Source: Scytonema hofmannii PCC 7110 (lineage in GTDB: Bacteria > Cyanobacteriota > Cyanobacteriia > Cyanobacteriales > Nostocaceae). From it: DNA of 64,000 bases. The notes below the pieces were generated by a model that worked only from the letters and a program-made list of their open reading frames with translations, made no database searches and was not told the origin of the DNA. The DNA lies in NCBI RefSeq assembly GCF_000346485.2, contig NZ_KQ976354.1, forward strand, positions 6,881,269-6,945,268, written 5' to 3'. A program made the position numbers and the translations under genes. Positions 17,187 through 26,284 of the stretch are shown here, piece by piece. Numbering within the stretch: the stretch's first letter is position 1; each line of letters opens with the position of its first letter.

Positions 17187-17475
17187 TTATGGTGAAGCGC
17201 GAACCTGCTTTGGTGTCATTCCAGTGAGGCGCTTAAACTGTTGCGTCAAATGACTTTGGCTAGAGAAGCCCACTTGTAAGGCAATATCCGAAATTGACAA
17301 ATCCGTTTTCGACAGCAGCATTTTTGCCTGTTTTACCCGTTGTTGAATCACATACGGGTGCGGAGAAATACCTATAGCACGTTTGAATAAACTGGCAAAA
17401 TAAGTGGGGCTAATATTTATGACTTCTGCAATTTGTACCAGTGATAAATTTCGGTCAAGGTGGTCATGACTTAAT
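17187..17475 (-). pseudogene. C-terminal relic of an AraC-family regulator
   Basis: Minus-strand translation gives an AraC DNA-binding domain with no start codon or N-terminal domain: NLSLVQIAEVINISPTYFAS, LFKRAIGISPHPYV, ISDIALQVGFSSQSHLTQQF and TGMTPKQVRASP, then a stop at 17187. Both helix-turn-helix units look intact. Upstream, from about 17476 to 17690, the sequence is unrelated and I see no gene in it. Confidence 0.75.
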
Positions 17476-17691
17476 GAAGTTAGCCAGCTTCAAGCGTCGG
17501 AGAAGGAACATGGCTGCTCACGACAGTGCAAAACCGTAATCCATTTACAAGCCTTTAAGCTGTGTTGAGGCAAACTATAACCCGATAGGGAGTGCTCAAA
17601 CGAGCAACTTAATCTAGGATTTGGTTAATTTCCAAATTCTAGATTATTTAAACTTTTCACACACAGTTTTACTACGATTGACCAAGATTTA

Positions 17692-17811
17692 CTACGTTTT
17701 AGTGCTATTTGATAACATGACTAACAAGTCTTCAAATTGGTCATTGGTTATTCCCAGTATTTGTTTTGCACGGTGTGGATATTGTTGAATATAATGAAGT
17801 GGATTTTTCAT
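17692..17811 (-). mobile_element. N-terminal fragment of a transposase
   Basis: A 39-codon frame, MKNPLHYIQQYPHRAKQILG then ITNDQFEDLLVML, begins at the ATG at 17811 and stops at 17692. The pattern P-x-x-A-K-x-I-L-G-I-x-x-x-Q-F matches the N-terminal recognition helices of IS5-related transposases common in cyanobacteria. A hairpin (GGTAGACGG/CCGTTCTACC, about 17815-17842) lies just upstream and may be the IS end. Confidence 0.55.
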
Positions 17812-17875
17812 TTTGGTAGACGGTTAAAATTCCGTTCTACCATTTTTTTGGCACTCTGATAATATTTCGGACGAG

Positions 17876-17958
17876 TCTATTGCGGCAGTGGGTACTACCA
17901 AATGTGCGCCAATCGATGCCGTATTGATAATCTGTCCGCCGCCTTGTGCTTCCACGAT
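17876..17958 (-). pseudogene. Internal relic of a short-chain dehydrogenase
   Basis: Minus-strand reading gives EAQGGGQIINTASIGAHLVV followed by PTAAI. This is the beta-5/catalytic-serine segment of SDR enzymes (the usual G-G-x-I-I-N-x-A-S). It is directly downstream of mysD with no start, and could come from the same ancestral gene as the N-terminal piece at 14316-14408. Confidence 0.6.
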
Positions 17959-17976
17959 CGGTAACCGGATATTATA

Positions 17977-18999
17977 TCATGCCAACGTTTCATTGATCGC
18001 CGTCATCAATAACTCATCTAGAGGAATTCCCCCTACTTTCGCCATACAGGGAATCACACTTTTGGGGGAAAAAGAACAATACAAACCGGCTTCTAAGAAC
18101 CAAGGTTGTCCCTTTGGGTCGATCCGGAAGTCAAATAAACTGTAGTGGCGACAGCCCAAAGCCTTATGACACTCCTTAGCCACTTGCTGAACCTTTCGGG
18201 TGATCGGGTCGTTAGGATCTACAATCCAAGCCTTGATATTATCTTTAGCGGTCAAACGCAAGTTGCCATCGTCCGTTTGTTGGAGTTTATCAGCATAGTT
18301 GCGGATGGGTTTGGAGTGGGGGTCTACCAGATACTCTTCAAGAGGTAAACCGACTAGCTCCCCATCTTTGACAATGATGCCGCATCTGACTTCTCGACCG
18401 AGTTCAATGAATGCTTCTACGATCGCCTCATCCGCATATTCAAATGCTTTCTTCAGGGCAGCGTCATAGTCAGTAGCCTCTTTGACTAAGGACACCCCTA
18501 AAGAGTTGTCAGAACTTGCGGGTTTGACGACTGTTGGAGGTGTAATTGTCGGAACGTCTCCTTGGCGGAGTACTTCTCCACGTGGCACTTTGACCCCTGC
18601 TGCTTCGACAATTGCTTTGGCTCTGGCTTTGTGGGCCGCTATTGCCGTAACATCCGGAGTATTGCCTATATAAAGGATCTTGAGCAGGTCGAATAGTGCC
18701 CGGTAGTGAGTCATTCCAGGAATACAAAACATTTGTGGCAACATGAGGTCAATGTTTTGTGCTGTTATAAACTGTATAGCATCAAACAGAGGAATCGGTT
18801 TGGCGACAGCAATATCTTCTCGACTGAGGGAGTGAGGAAATCGCCACTGGCGATCGGGTGTGATGTATGCAATCTGAAAGTCATAGCGCGATGGATCTGC
18901 AGTTGCTGCCAGACAGTCTTGGGCGTAAAGGCGTGACAAATCACAGTAAAAATCATTGTCTGCAGATCCAACTAAATGAAGAATACGAAGTACTGGCAT
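17977..18999 (-). CDS. mysD: D-Ala-D-Ala-ligase-like ATP-grasp enzyme of mycosporine-like amino acid synthesis
   Basis: A 340-residue ATP-grasp ligase. It reads MPVLRILHLVGSA...FYCDLSRLYAQDC and continues with NIDLMLPQMFCIPGMTHYRAL, VVKPASSDNSLGVSLV, EAFIELGREVRCGIIV and a C-terminal FLEAGLYCSFSPKSVIPCMA. From memory this closely follows MysD of Nostoc, which joins an amino acid such as serine to mycosporine-glycine to make the sunscreen shinorine. The strong AAGGAG site before the ATG at 18999 suggests good expression. The partner genes mysA, mysB and mysC are not in the window, so it is an orphan here. D-Ala-D-Ala ligase (ddl) is the alternative, but the overall sequence favours MysD. Confidence 0.8.
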   Translation of the reverse strand: MPVLRILHLVGSADNDFYCDLSRLYAQDCLAATADPSRYDFQIAYITPDRQWRFPHSLSREDIAVAKPIPLFDAIQFITAQNIDLMLPQMFCIPGMTHYRALFDLLKILYIGNTPDVTAIAAHKARAKAIVEAAGVKVPRGEVLRQGDVPTITPPTVVKPASSDNSLGVSLVKEATDYDAALKKAFEYADEAIVEAFIELGREVRCGIIVKDGELVGLPLEEYLVDPHSKPIRNYADKLQQTDDGNLRLTAKDNIKAWIVDPNDPITRKVQQVAKECHKALGCRHYSLFDFRIDPKGQPWFLEAGLYCSFSPKSVIPCMAKVGGIPLDELLMTAINETLA

Positions 19000-19308
19000 G
19001 ATTCATCTCCTTATATTAATTATTATTATTGTGCAGTTCAAACCTCTTCTCAAATTGTTTTTGGGGAATTATTTTTTTGGAGGTTTCTAAAGTGATTTTC
19101 TGGCTAAAATTCTGCTATATTATGTTGTCTTAAATGATACTGTCGCTTCTGCGAGGGTCATGGTTGGATCACCATCACGACGATCGCGAGGCGGAAATGA
19201 ATCAAACTACATTACAAAATGTAAATCGGTCGGAAATCCTTACCAATGACATATGACCAATGACAAGGTGACTAGTTAACTTTAATTGTGTTGACTGACT
19301 TAATATTT

Positions 19309-20016
19309 ATGTTTAATTTTAAAAAACTTTGTAAAGTTGTGGCAGATTTCAACTTGGTGAAGTACAGAAATACCCCACCTGCGCTATCGCGCACCCTCCT
19401 CTTGGTAAGGGGAGGGTTGGTTCGGAGTGTACCTCATTTTGATGCAAAGCTGTGTAAAATAATCATCGGTTTTGCTGTTTTTGTAATCATTGTATTTCTC
19501 AAGGCTTGCAGTGTAACTCCAGTCAATAAACCTATACCATTGTCAAATGAACCAGTCGCTTCATTAGATCGGCAGTTAGCTACTGATGCTTTTCAGGGAG
19601 GAATGGCAGAAATAGAACTTGGAAAACAGGCGTTACAGAGGTCTACAAATCCTAAAGTAAAAAAATTCGCGCAGCAGATGATCGAACAGCATACAAAGGC
19701 GCAAGAGAAACTTTTGCGATTATTAAATAAGAAGGAAATTGTACCTCCAAAAACAAGCGGGCTCAAGTATGAAACAGTCGGCGCGCATTTAATACAGCTT
19801 TCCGGGAGTCGTTTCGACGAGCTATATATGAAGGAGATGGGAGTGAACCGTCACCTTGAAGCTATAGCTACATTCCAGCGAGAAGTAACACTTGGAAAAG
19901 ACCCCGATTTCAAAGCCTTTGCTAGTGAAGGGCTGCAAACAGCACGCAATCATTTTGAGATGGCTGGTACAGTAACAGGTTACAGTTTACTGGACAAGAC
20001 AATAAATAAAGGATGA
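19309..20016 (+). CDS. DUF4142 lipoprotein with a repeat element inserted in its leader
   Basis: The C-terminal 150 residues form a DUF4142 helical bundle: DRQLATDAFQGGMAEIELGK, KKFAQQMIEQHTKAQEKL, and late HLEAIATFQREV. Such proteins are ferritin-like helical proteins, often exported. A hydrophobic stretch ending IIVFLKAC gives a plausible lipobox, so the mature protein would be anchored by that cysteine. Ahead of it lies an odd segment, RNTPPALSRTLLLVRGGLVR, which is a translated dispersed DNA repeat (19372-19435). The original leader was probably shorter. I start at the ATG at 19309; GTG at 19288 would add seven residues. Confidence 0.75.
   Translation: MFNFKKLCKVVADFNLVKYRNTPPALSRTLLLVRGGLVRSVPHFDAKLCKIIIGFAVFVIIVFLKACSVTPVNKPIPLSNEPVASLDRQLATDAFQGGMAEIELGKQALQRSTNPKVKKFAQQMIEQHTKAQEKLLRLLNKKEIVPPKTSGLKYETVGAHLIQLSGSRFDELYMKEMGVNRHLEAIATFQREVTLGKDPDFKAFASEGLQTARNHFEMAGTVTGYSLLDKTINKG
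19372..19435. repeat. Dispersed repeat inside the DUF4142 leader
   Basis: This segment holds CACCCTCCTCTTGGTAAGG and GGGGAGGGTTGG phrases, a family recognisable again at about 35735-35765 (ACAAGGGGAGGGTTAGGG). It is in frame and encodes the PPALSRTLLLVRGG stretch. Confidence 0.65.
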
Positions 20017-20044
20017 AGTCTGAAAAATTTCAAACTTCATCCTT
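20009..20044. terminator. Bidirectional hairpin terminator
   Basis: Perfect 11-bp arms AAGGATGAAGT (20009-20019) and ACTTCATCCTT (20034-20044) overlap the DUF4142 stop codon. They lie between it and the convergent prs gene. Confidence 0.7.
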
Positions 20045-20093
20045 AAAACTTGTAAATGCTCTAATTGTGATGGCGAAGACAGATTTTTCTTAA

Positions 20094-21110
20094 TTAGCGA
20101 AACATACTACTTACAGAACTGTCTTCATGAATGCGCCAGATGGTTTCTCCCAGCAAGTTAGCTACTGACAGCATGACTAACTGAGGAAATCGATTTTTCT
20201 CTGGTACGGGAATCGTGTTTGTGATAATCACTTCCTCAAACAAACCACTTGATAAGCGCTCAACTGCAGGTGGTGAAAAGACGGCGTGAGTTGCACATGC
20301 ATAAACTTGACGAGCTCCTTCTTCACGCAGGAGTTTTGCTCCTTCAGAGATAGTCCCCCCAGTGTCAATCATGTCATCTACTAACACTGCCGTTTTGCCT
20401 TTAACATCGCCGATAACGTTTAAAACTTCGGCCACGTTGTGAGCTTGACGGCGTTTATCTATAATTGCTAATGGGGCATCATTTAGCTTTTTAGCAAATG
20501 CTCTGGCTCGTGCTACACCACCAACGTCTGGGGAAACGACAACGAGATCTGGCAGTTGCTTGCTTGCTAAATAATCCAGCAGTACTGGTGAACCGTAAAC
20601 GTGATCCAATGGAATATCGAAGTAGCCTTGAATCTGAGCTGAGTGCAGATCCATTGCTAAAATTCGGTTGGCACCTGCTTCTGTGATGAGATTGGCAACT
20701 AGCTTGGCAGTAATTGACTCTCTTCCTGCTGTTTTCCTGTCCGCACGGGCGTAGCCATAGTAGGGAATAACTGCAGTGACTTGCCGTGCAGATGCGCGAC
20801 GACAAGCATCGATCATTATCAACAGTTCCATCAGATTGTCATTTACGGGATGACAACTGGGCTGGATGAGGTAAACATCACAGCCTCGAATGGATTCTTG
20901 AATTTGGATATAAAGTTCTCCATCCGCAAATCGTTTGCGAATCATTGGTCCCAAATCCATTCCCAGGTAACGGGCAACTTCTTGAGACAGTGGTACATTG
21001 GCAGAGCCAGAGAACAGCCGCAAGCGATTATTTTCAGTCACGCCTGTAGCAGTCGGCTGTACTTTTATGGCAGTAGAACTGAGCACAGCAGATCCTCGAT
21101 GTGCATTCAT
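20094..21110 (-). CDS. prs: Ribose-phosphate pyrophosphokinase (PRPP synthetase)
   Basis: A 338-residue class I PRPP synthetase that makes phosphoribosyl pyrophosphate from ribose 5-phosphate and ATP for nucleotide, His and Trp synthesis. The catalytic flexible loop is RADRKTAGRESITAKLVANL. The PRPP-binding loop is AVLVDDMIDTGGT, and VVVSPDVGGVARARAFAKKL is the pyrophosphate/ribose region. The first about 25 residues are a cyanobacterial extension before RLRLFSGSAN. It ends close to the terminator at 20009-20044. No neighbour is functionally linked. Confidence 0.96.
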   Translation of the reverse strand: MNAHRGSAVLSSTAIKVQPTATGVTENNRLRLFSGSANVPLSQEVARYLGMDLGPMIRKRFADGELYIQIQESIRGCDVYLIQPSCHPVNDNLMELLIMIDACRRASARQVTAVIPYYGYARADRKTAGRESITAKLVANLITEAGANRILAMDLHSAQIQGYFDIPLDHVYGSPVLLDYLASKQLPDLVVVSPDVGGVARARAFAKKLNDAPLAIIDKRRQAHNVAEVLNVIGDVKGKTAVLVDDMIDTGGTISEGAKLLREEGARQVYACATHAVFSPPAVERLSSGLFEEVIITNTIPVPEKNRFPQLVMLSVANLLGETIWRIHEDSSVSSMFR

Positions 21111-21750
21111 GGCAATCCTATCATCAGAGATTTGAGAAATTTAACCGCAAATAGCCGGAAAAAATTATATGTGTGCTTTTTTGAAGCTTTCATAAAAATT
21201 TTCAACATACCTCAGTAAAACTACATATCTCTATTTCTCCAGCTTTTTTATAGACAAACAATTGATAGCTTAACTGACATTAAGTGTGTAAACCATACCT
21301 AGAGTTTAGTTTTTTCTTTTGACGAGCAAAATCTAAAGCGCAGAAGTCCACTACAGACACAATTCTTGCCTCTAACATCCTAATTTTTGACTGTAACCAC
21401 TGGGTTACAGTTCAACTTTCTACTTAATTCTACATTAATAAGCATAAATACTTAAAATTAGTCATTTGTGGGCGACTAGATATACAATGATACTACCTTT
21501 AGTCAATATTGGTTAAACTATCTTGAAAACAGGGAGTAGGGAGTAGGGAGTAGGGAGTAGGGGAAACGGGATCGTCTTGCTTGTAAAGAAATGGATACAA
21601 TCTATACAGCTTTGTAAAACAGAAGCCCTGGCTGATTCAATCCCTTGCTTTTTCACACTGATGTATCCAAAGAGCGTGTGAAAATAAAGCTTAGCAAGTA
21701 CGTTTTACTGGCGGCTCCTCCTAGAATTGCTATTACACACAATTTAGACG
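21111..21750. other. 640-bp gene-free region with a GGGAGTA heptamer array
   Basis: No credible gene, tRNA or riboswitch was seen between divergent prs and the Ser/Thr kinase. The AT-rich sequence contains four exact GGGAGTA units at 21532-21559. The rest is unexplained leader for both genes. Confidence 0.5.
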
Positions 21751-23523
21751 ATGCAACCACCGATTACATCTGGCACTATCCTGCAAAACCGTTACCGGAT
21801 AATAAAAACTCTAGGTCAGGGGGGATTCGGTAGAACCTATCTAGCAGAAGATCAAAGGCGTTTTAACGAACTTTGTGCAATCAAGGAATTGATTCCAGTA
21901 GTAACGGGGGGTTATGCATGGGAGAAGGCAAAAGAACTGTTTCAGCGAGAAGCGGCAATCTTGTATCAAATACAGCACCCCCAAGTGCCACAATTTCGGG
22001 AGAGATTTGAACAAGACCAGCGCTTATTCTTAGTGCAAGACTATGTTGCTGGAAAAACCTACAGCACTTTACTGGATGAGCGCAAAGCGTCTGGTAAAGT
22101 ATTTGCGGAGCAAGAAGTGTTACAACTGATACATTCTTTGCTGCCAATTTTGGAACATATTCACAGTCGGGGCATGATTCACAGGGATATTGCTCCGGAT
22201 AATATTATATTGCGGGACAGCGATCGCTTACCAGTTTTAATTGACTTTGGTGTCGTCAAAGAACTGGCAACTCGATTAAACTCTCCAGATAATACAATCC
22301 AAGCAACAACTGTGGGGAAATTTGGTTACGCTCCGAGCGAACAAATGCAAACGGGTAGAGCATACCCCAGTAGCGATCTCTATGCGCTTGCAGTCACAGC
22401 GATTGTTTTGCTAACAGGGAAAGAACCTCAACAACTTTTTGATGACAACCAACTGAGTTGGAATTGGGAACGCTGGGTGACGGTGAATCCTCTATTGGCG
22501 CAAGTGCTGAATCGGATGCTGAGTCGAAAACCGAGCGATCGCTATCAAAGTGCTACGGAAGTTATGCAAGCGCTGCAAGTTGTAGGAAAATCAAGTCCTC
22601 CTACGCCTGACTTATCCAATGTTCAAACAATAGCAGTTGTTCAGCGTCCTGCTCCAGTTCCACCTGCGCCAGAGCAACCCGAACCAGTGATTCCGCCACC
22701 TGCTAACAATTCACTTCTAGATAATCCTATAGCGATTGGAGTCATTACCATTATTGTTATCGTTTTGGCAGGATTTGGTTCTTGGGCTTTTGTGCGGTCT
22801 TTCCGCGATCGACCCCAGCCATCATCAGAACAAACCACAGCCCCACAAACTTTCCCCTCACCCGTCATTCCTGGGGGAACACTAACACCAACACCAACGC
22901 CAACACCAACACCAACACCAACGCCAACACCAACGCCAACGACTTCTACCCCAACACCGATCCAAACCGAAGCACCTGGTGTTTACAGAAGACGGTTGAG
23001 TTTTGATACATCCAATACAGAAACCGTTCAGGGGATTCTTGCAGCCCAGGAAACCGCCTTTTATGCTTTTCGGGCTAAAGAAGGACAACAGTTGACTGTG
23101 AGTCTTGAGAAAGAAGGTGGTGTGTTACTGACAATCTTAGGACCTAATCGGGAACCAATTGATAATTCTGCCAAGCAGGTCTCATTTTATCAAGGAAAAT
23201 TACCTGTTCCTGGTAGATATACCATACAAATAAACCCTGTCCCAGGGCTTGACCAAAGTGATTACAGTTTAAATGTTGTATTAGAAAACTCGGTACAACC
23301 AACACCAACACCAACACCATCGCCTTTAGAGCCATCATCCACCCCAGCACCATTACCCACGGAAATTACACCCACTCCTACACCCACAGAACCAGTGACC
23401 AGTGACCAGTTACCAGTGACCAGTGACCAGGGAGAAGTACTAATCCCTAATCCCCAGTCTCCAATCCCCAGTCCCCAGTCTCCAATCCCTAGTCCCCAAT
23501 CCCCAATCCCCAATCCCCAATGA
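21751..23523 (+). CDS. Membrane Ser/Thr protein kinase with PT-rich stalk and PPC-like extracytoplasmic domain
   Basis: A 590-residue protein. The cytoplasmic kinase domain (about 14-275) has the GQGGFG loop at 22-27, K45 in CAIKEL, H144-R145-D146 in [11 protein letters not shown], and D165-F-G. The usual Lys two residues after HRD is Ala here. A transmembrane helix lies at about 326-348 ([19 protein letters not shown]). Outside is a (TP)n stalk, then a pre-peptidase C-terminal-like beta domain ([17 protein letters not shown]...) and another PT-rich stretch. The final about 43 residues ([12 protein letters not shown], then SPIPSPQ units) are translations of two heptamer arrays. Its stop overlaps the bioD start by four bases, created by the array. 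Confidence 0.9.
   Translation: MQPPITSGTILQNRYRIIKTLGQGGFGRTYLAEDQRRFNELCAIKELIPVVTGGYAWEKAKELFQREAAILYQIQHPQVPQFRERFEQDQRLFLVQDYVAGKTYSTLLDERKASGKVFAEQEVLQLIHSLLPILEHIHSRGMIHRDIAPDNIILRDSDRLPVLIDFGVVKELATRLNSPDNTIQATTVGKFGYAPSEQMQTGRAYPSSDLYALAVTAIVLLTGKEPQQLFDDNQLSWNWERWVTVNPLLAQVLNRMLSRKPSDRYQSATEVMQALQVVGKSSPPTPDLSNVQTIAVVQRPAPVPPAPEQPEPVIPPPANNSLLDNPIAIGVITIIVIVLAGFGSWAFVRSFRDRPQPSSEQTTAPQTFPSPVIPGGTLTPTPTPTPTPTPTPTPTPTTSTPTPIQTEAPGVYRRRLSFDTSNTETVQGILAAQETAFYAFRAKEGQQLTVSLEKEGGVLLTILGPNREPIDNSAKQVSFYQGKLPVPGRYTIQINPVPGLDQSDYSLNVVLENSVQPTPTPTPSPLEPSSTPAPLPTEITPTPTPTEPVTSDQLPVTSDQGEVLIPNPQSPIPSPQSPIPSPQSPIPNPQ
23394..23520 (+). repeat. AGTGACC and TCCCCAA-type heptamer arrays inside a coding 3' end
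   Basis: Five AGTGACC-type units at 23394-23428 (one variant) are followed by ten TCCCCAA/TCCCCAG-type units at 23451-23520. Both are read in frame as the kinase tail. The last A of the second array is the A of the bioD ATG. Confidence 0.92.
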
Positions 23524-24212
23524 CACAGCCATTAAACGTACTACTGATTGCAGGAACTGACACAAATGCTGGTAAAACTGTTTTGACAACAGCATTAGCA
23601 GCTTATTGGCAAAAATACTGCTCGAACCGCAGTTTGGGAATTATGAAACTCATGCAGTCGGGAGAGGGTGATCGCGAGTGGTATCAAAAAATATTTTCTT
23701 TGGAACAATCTCCTGAAGAAATCACACCTTTGTATTTTAAAGCACCTCTTGCTCCTCCAATTGCTGCAGCTAAAGAAAATCGAACAGTAGATTTAGCAAC
23801 TGTATGGCAAGCTTTTACAGCTTTACAACAGCGTCGTGAGTTCCTTTTGGTTGAAGCTCTTGGAGGATTGGGTACACCCGTTACTGATGAATTGACGGTA
23901 GCTGATTTAGCAGGTGACTGGCGACTGCCTACAGTATTGGTAGTACCAGTGAGATTGGGTGCGATCGCGCAAGCAGTTGCAAACGTAGCATTGACAAGAC
24001 TTTCACGCGTCAATCTTAAAGGAATTATTCTCAACTGCGTTCAACCCCGAACGGAAGCAGAAATTGCTGACTGGACTCCTGTAGACTTGATTCAATCGCT
24101 GACAAACATACCTGTTTTGGGTTGCTTGCCATATGTAGATAATTTGGCAGATCTGGACAAGCTTGCACAGCTAGCATCAAATTTAGATTTAGAAATAATG
24201 ATGAATTTTTAA
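23520..24212 (+). CDS. bioD: Dethiobiotin synthetase
   Basis: A 230-residue ATP-dependent carboxylase that closes the ureido ring of dethiobiotin. The P-loop is [10 protein letters not shown] at about 11-20; other family phrases are [25 protein letters not shown] and KGIILNCV. The canonical motif is GTDTxVGKT, with Asn here in place of x-V variants, as in many cyanobacteria. The start overlaps the preceding kinase stop as ATGA, so translation is probably coupled to that unrelated gene. No other bio gene is adjacent. Confidence 0.93.
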   Translation: MTQPLNVLLIAGTDTNAGKTVLTTALAAYWQKYCSNRSLGIMKLMQSGEGDREWYQKIFSLEQSPEEITPLYFKAPLAPPIAAAKENRTVDLATVWQAFTALQQRREFLLVEALGGLGTPVTDELTVADLAGDWRLPTVLVVPVRLGAIAQAVANVALTRLSRVNLKGIILNCVQPRTEAEIADWTPVDLIQSLTNIPVLGCLPYVDNLADLDKLAQLASNLDLEIMMNF

Positions 24213-24229
24213 GTGAGAAAATGTGAACA

Positions 24230-25495
24230 ATGATTTCTACACTCCCAAACTCCACTTCTGCTGATTTATCTCGCGTTCGCTTGTCCATTCGTTCGCTGCA
24301 ACCCCAACTGGTTGAGTGGCGGCGACAGTTACATCAAAAACCAGAACTAGGTTTTCAAGAAAAATTGACCTCCGAGTTCATCGCCCAAAAGTTGCAGGAA
24401 TGGGGGATCGAGCATCAAACTGGCATTGCTCAAACTGGCATTGTTGCAATTATAGAGGGACAAGGGACTGAGGATAAGGGTCTACCGATGGGGAACGAAT
24501 CTTCTCAATCTCCAACCCCTAAAGTTCTGGCAATTCGAGCGGATATGGATGCCTTACCCATTCAAGAACTTAATGAAGTGCCATACCGTTCCCAACATGA
24601 TGGAATTATGCACGCCTGCGGGCATGATGGACATACAACTATTGCTCTGGGTACAGCTTATTATCTCCATAAACATCGAGAATCTTTTGCTGGTACTGTC
24701 AAAATGATATTCCAGCCTGCAGAAGAATCGCCAGGGGGTGCAAAGCCGATGATAGACGCAGGAGTTTTGAAAAACCCTGATGTTGATGCGATTATCGGTT
24801 TACACTTGTGGAATAATTTACCTCTGGGAACTGTAGGTGTCCGGGCTGGTGCATTGATGGCAGCAACAGAAATCTTTCAATGTACAATTTTGGGTAAGGG
24901 CGGACATGGTGCTATGCCCCATCAAACTGTGGATTCAGTTGTCGTTGCTGCCCAAATTATCAATGCCTTACAAACTATAGTTGCTCGTAATGTCAATCCT
25001 ATTGATTCTGCAGTGGTGACAGTGGGTGAGCTTCATGCTGGAACCAAGTGGAATGTGATAGCTGACACTGCAAAAATGAGTGGCACTGTTAGGTATTTTA
25101 ATCCAGCGTTTGAGGGTTTCTTTAAACAGCGAATTGAGCAAATTATTGCGGGTATTTGTCAAAGCCATGGGGCAAGTTATGACTTAGAATACTACTCACA
25201 TTATCCACCAACCATTAATGATGCTGGGATGGCGGAATTTGTGCGATCGGTTGCGGAACAAGTTATAGAAACCCCTGCAGGTATTGTCCCAGAATGCCAA
25301 ACCATGGGCGGCGAGGATATGTCTTTCTTTTTGCAAGAGGTTCCTGGTTGCTATTTCTTCTTGGGTTCTGCAAATCCTGAAAAGGGTTTGGCTTATCCCC
25401 ATCATCATCCTCGGTTTGATTTCGATGAAACTGCATTGGCGATGGGAGTGGAGATTTTTGTCCGTTGCGTGGAAAAATTCTTGAGTTTTACATAA
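24230..25495 (+). CDS. M20-family metallo-amidohydrolase
   Basis: A 421-residue M20D peptidase/amidohydrolase (hippurate hydrolase, N-acyl-amino acid amidohydrolase or IAA-amino acid hydrolase type). Metal motifs are DMDALPIQE, HACGHDGHT (from H128) and PAEESPGGAKPM, with a late MGGEDMSFF and HHPRFDFDE. The dimerisation domain contains GKGGHGAMPHQTVDSV. It cleaves an acyl group from an amino acid or related amide; the substrate is not evident. An insertion of about 20 residues after IVAIIEGQG (TEDKGLPMGNESSQSPTPK) looks like translated low-complexity DNA. The gene lies 17 bp after bioD and is probably co-transcribed. Confidence 0.92.
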   Translation: MISTLPNSTSADLSRVRLSIRSLQPQLVEWRRQLHQKPELGFQEKLTSEFIAQKLQEWGIEHQTGIAQTGIVAIIEGQGTEDKGLPMGNESSQSPTPKVLAIRADMDALPIQELNEVPYRSQHDGIMHACGHDGHTTIALGTAYYLHKHRESFAGTVKMIFQPAEESPGGAKPMIDAGVLKNPDVDAIIGLHLWNNLPLGTVGVRAGALMAATEIFQCTILGKGGHGAMPHQTVDSVVVAAQIINALQTIVARNVNPIDSAVVTVGELHAGTKWNVIADTAKMSGTVRYFNPAFEGFFKQRIEQIIAGICQSHGASYDLEYYSHYPPTINDAGMAEFVRSVAEQVIETPAGIVPECQTMGGEDMSFFLQEVPGCYFFLGSANPEKGLAYPHHHPRFDFDETALAMGVEIFVRCVEKFLSFT

Positions 25496-25498
25496 TGA

Positions 25499-25564
25499 GG
25501 GAGAGGGCGGGCGTCCATTTATGCGGGAGAGGGCGGGCGTCCATTTATGCGGGAGAGGGCGGGC
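25499..25564 (+). repeat. 26-bp direct repeat, about 2.5 copies
   Basis: Direct repeats of a 26-bp GC-rich unit containing GAGAGGGCGGGCGTCC and ATTTATGC start just after the M20 stop codon. The last partial copy runs into a GCGAGGACGCCC hairpin. A related GCGGGGACGCCCG hairpin occurs at about 49189-49205. Confidence 0.85.
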
Positions 25565-25798
25565 GAGGACGCCCACCCCACAGGAATATGGTTGATTAAT
25601 CAAAAAACTGCTGTAATTTGCAAGTGGCTCAGTTTCTTCTTTGTAAATGCTGAACTCTTGCTAGCGATCTGCCACATAAGTTTTGATGGGTAAAGTTGGT
25701 TGAGATTCCGGACGCTCTCGCCTATCGTTCCCAGGCTCCGCCTGGAAACGAGGTGGTACAAAGTTTCTACAGCCCCTTATAGCGAATGTGGTGAACTA
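25565..25798. repeat. Gene-free stretch with a palindromic repeat at 25725-25751
   Basis: The only clear structure is a 27-bp palindrome with arms TCGTTCCCAGGC and GCCTGGAAACGA around a 3-base loop, a type dispersed in filamentous cyanobacteria from general knowledge. It sits between the convergent M20 gene and the CocE relic. Confidence 0.6.
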
Positions 25799-26209
25799 CT
25801 AGCCTCGCCTACCTTGCATGACTGGTAGGTCGATGTATGAAGCATTGACAGCATTTCGTTGTATGCTGATTTCTGGTGTACCAACTGCGGGATAGCGGGC
25901 GAATAAGTCTTTGTCGTGTCCGGCGATCGCCACCCGAACTCGGTGTCCTTGTTTGAATAGCACCGAGGTTGGTAAGAGATGAAACTGAAGTTCAGTTAAC
26001 TGTCCTGCTTCAAAAGGCAAGCTATCTTGACGTTTGAAAGAATGGTAAGAACCAAAAACGGCATAGGGAGGATGTTCTTTGGACACCTTGCGGTGAATGG
26101 GTCGAAATTGTCCTTCTGTACTATATGTAACATTGCCATTTTCATCTACATCTTCCAGGTAGACGAAGAAGGCACCATCGTTAGCAGTAGAAGTAACGTA
26201 AAGGGTCAT
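25799..26209 (-). pseudogene. C-terminal domain relic of an X-Pro dipeptidyl-peptidase/CocE-type hydrolase
   Basis: The 136-codon frame begins MTLYVTSTANDGAFFVYLED and continues with EGQFRPIHRKVS, LFKQGHRVRVAIAGHDKDLF and PEISIQRNA. This is the non-catalytic jelly-roll C-terminal domain of the CocE/NonD family. The alpha/beta-hydrolase catalytic part (about 400 residues) is missing. Immediately upstream the DNA becomes the first residues of a response regulator (26181-26282), marking a deletion or recombination junction. Confidence 0.8.
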
Positions 26210-26282
26210 CTTCGACTATTAAAATTCTCCGTAGTGGAAGTTGAGCAGTTGTGTTGCCATCAAAGGGTATTGAATATGACAT
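26181..26282 (-). pseudogene. N-terminal relic of a response regulator
   Basis: From the ATG at 26282 a 33-codon frame reads MSYSIPFDGN...LPLRRILIVEDDPL and then stops. RRILIVEDDP is the start of a receiver domain including its acidic pair. The sequence then becomes the CocE C-terminal relic in another frame, within the shared bases GATGACCCTTTACG. Confidence 0.6.
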
Positions 26283-26284
26283 AA

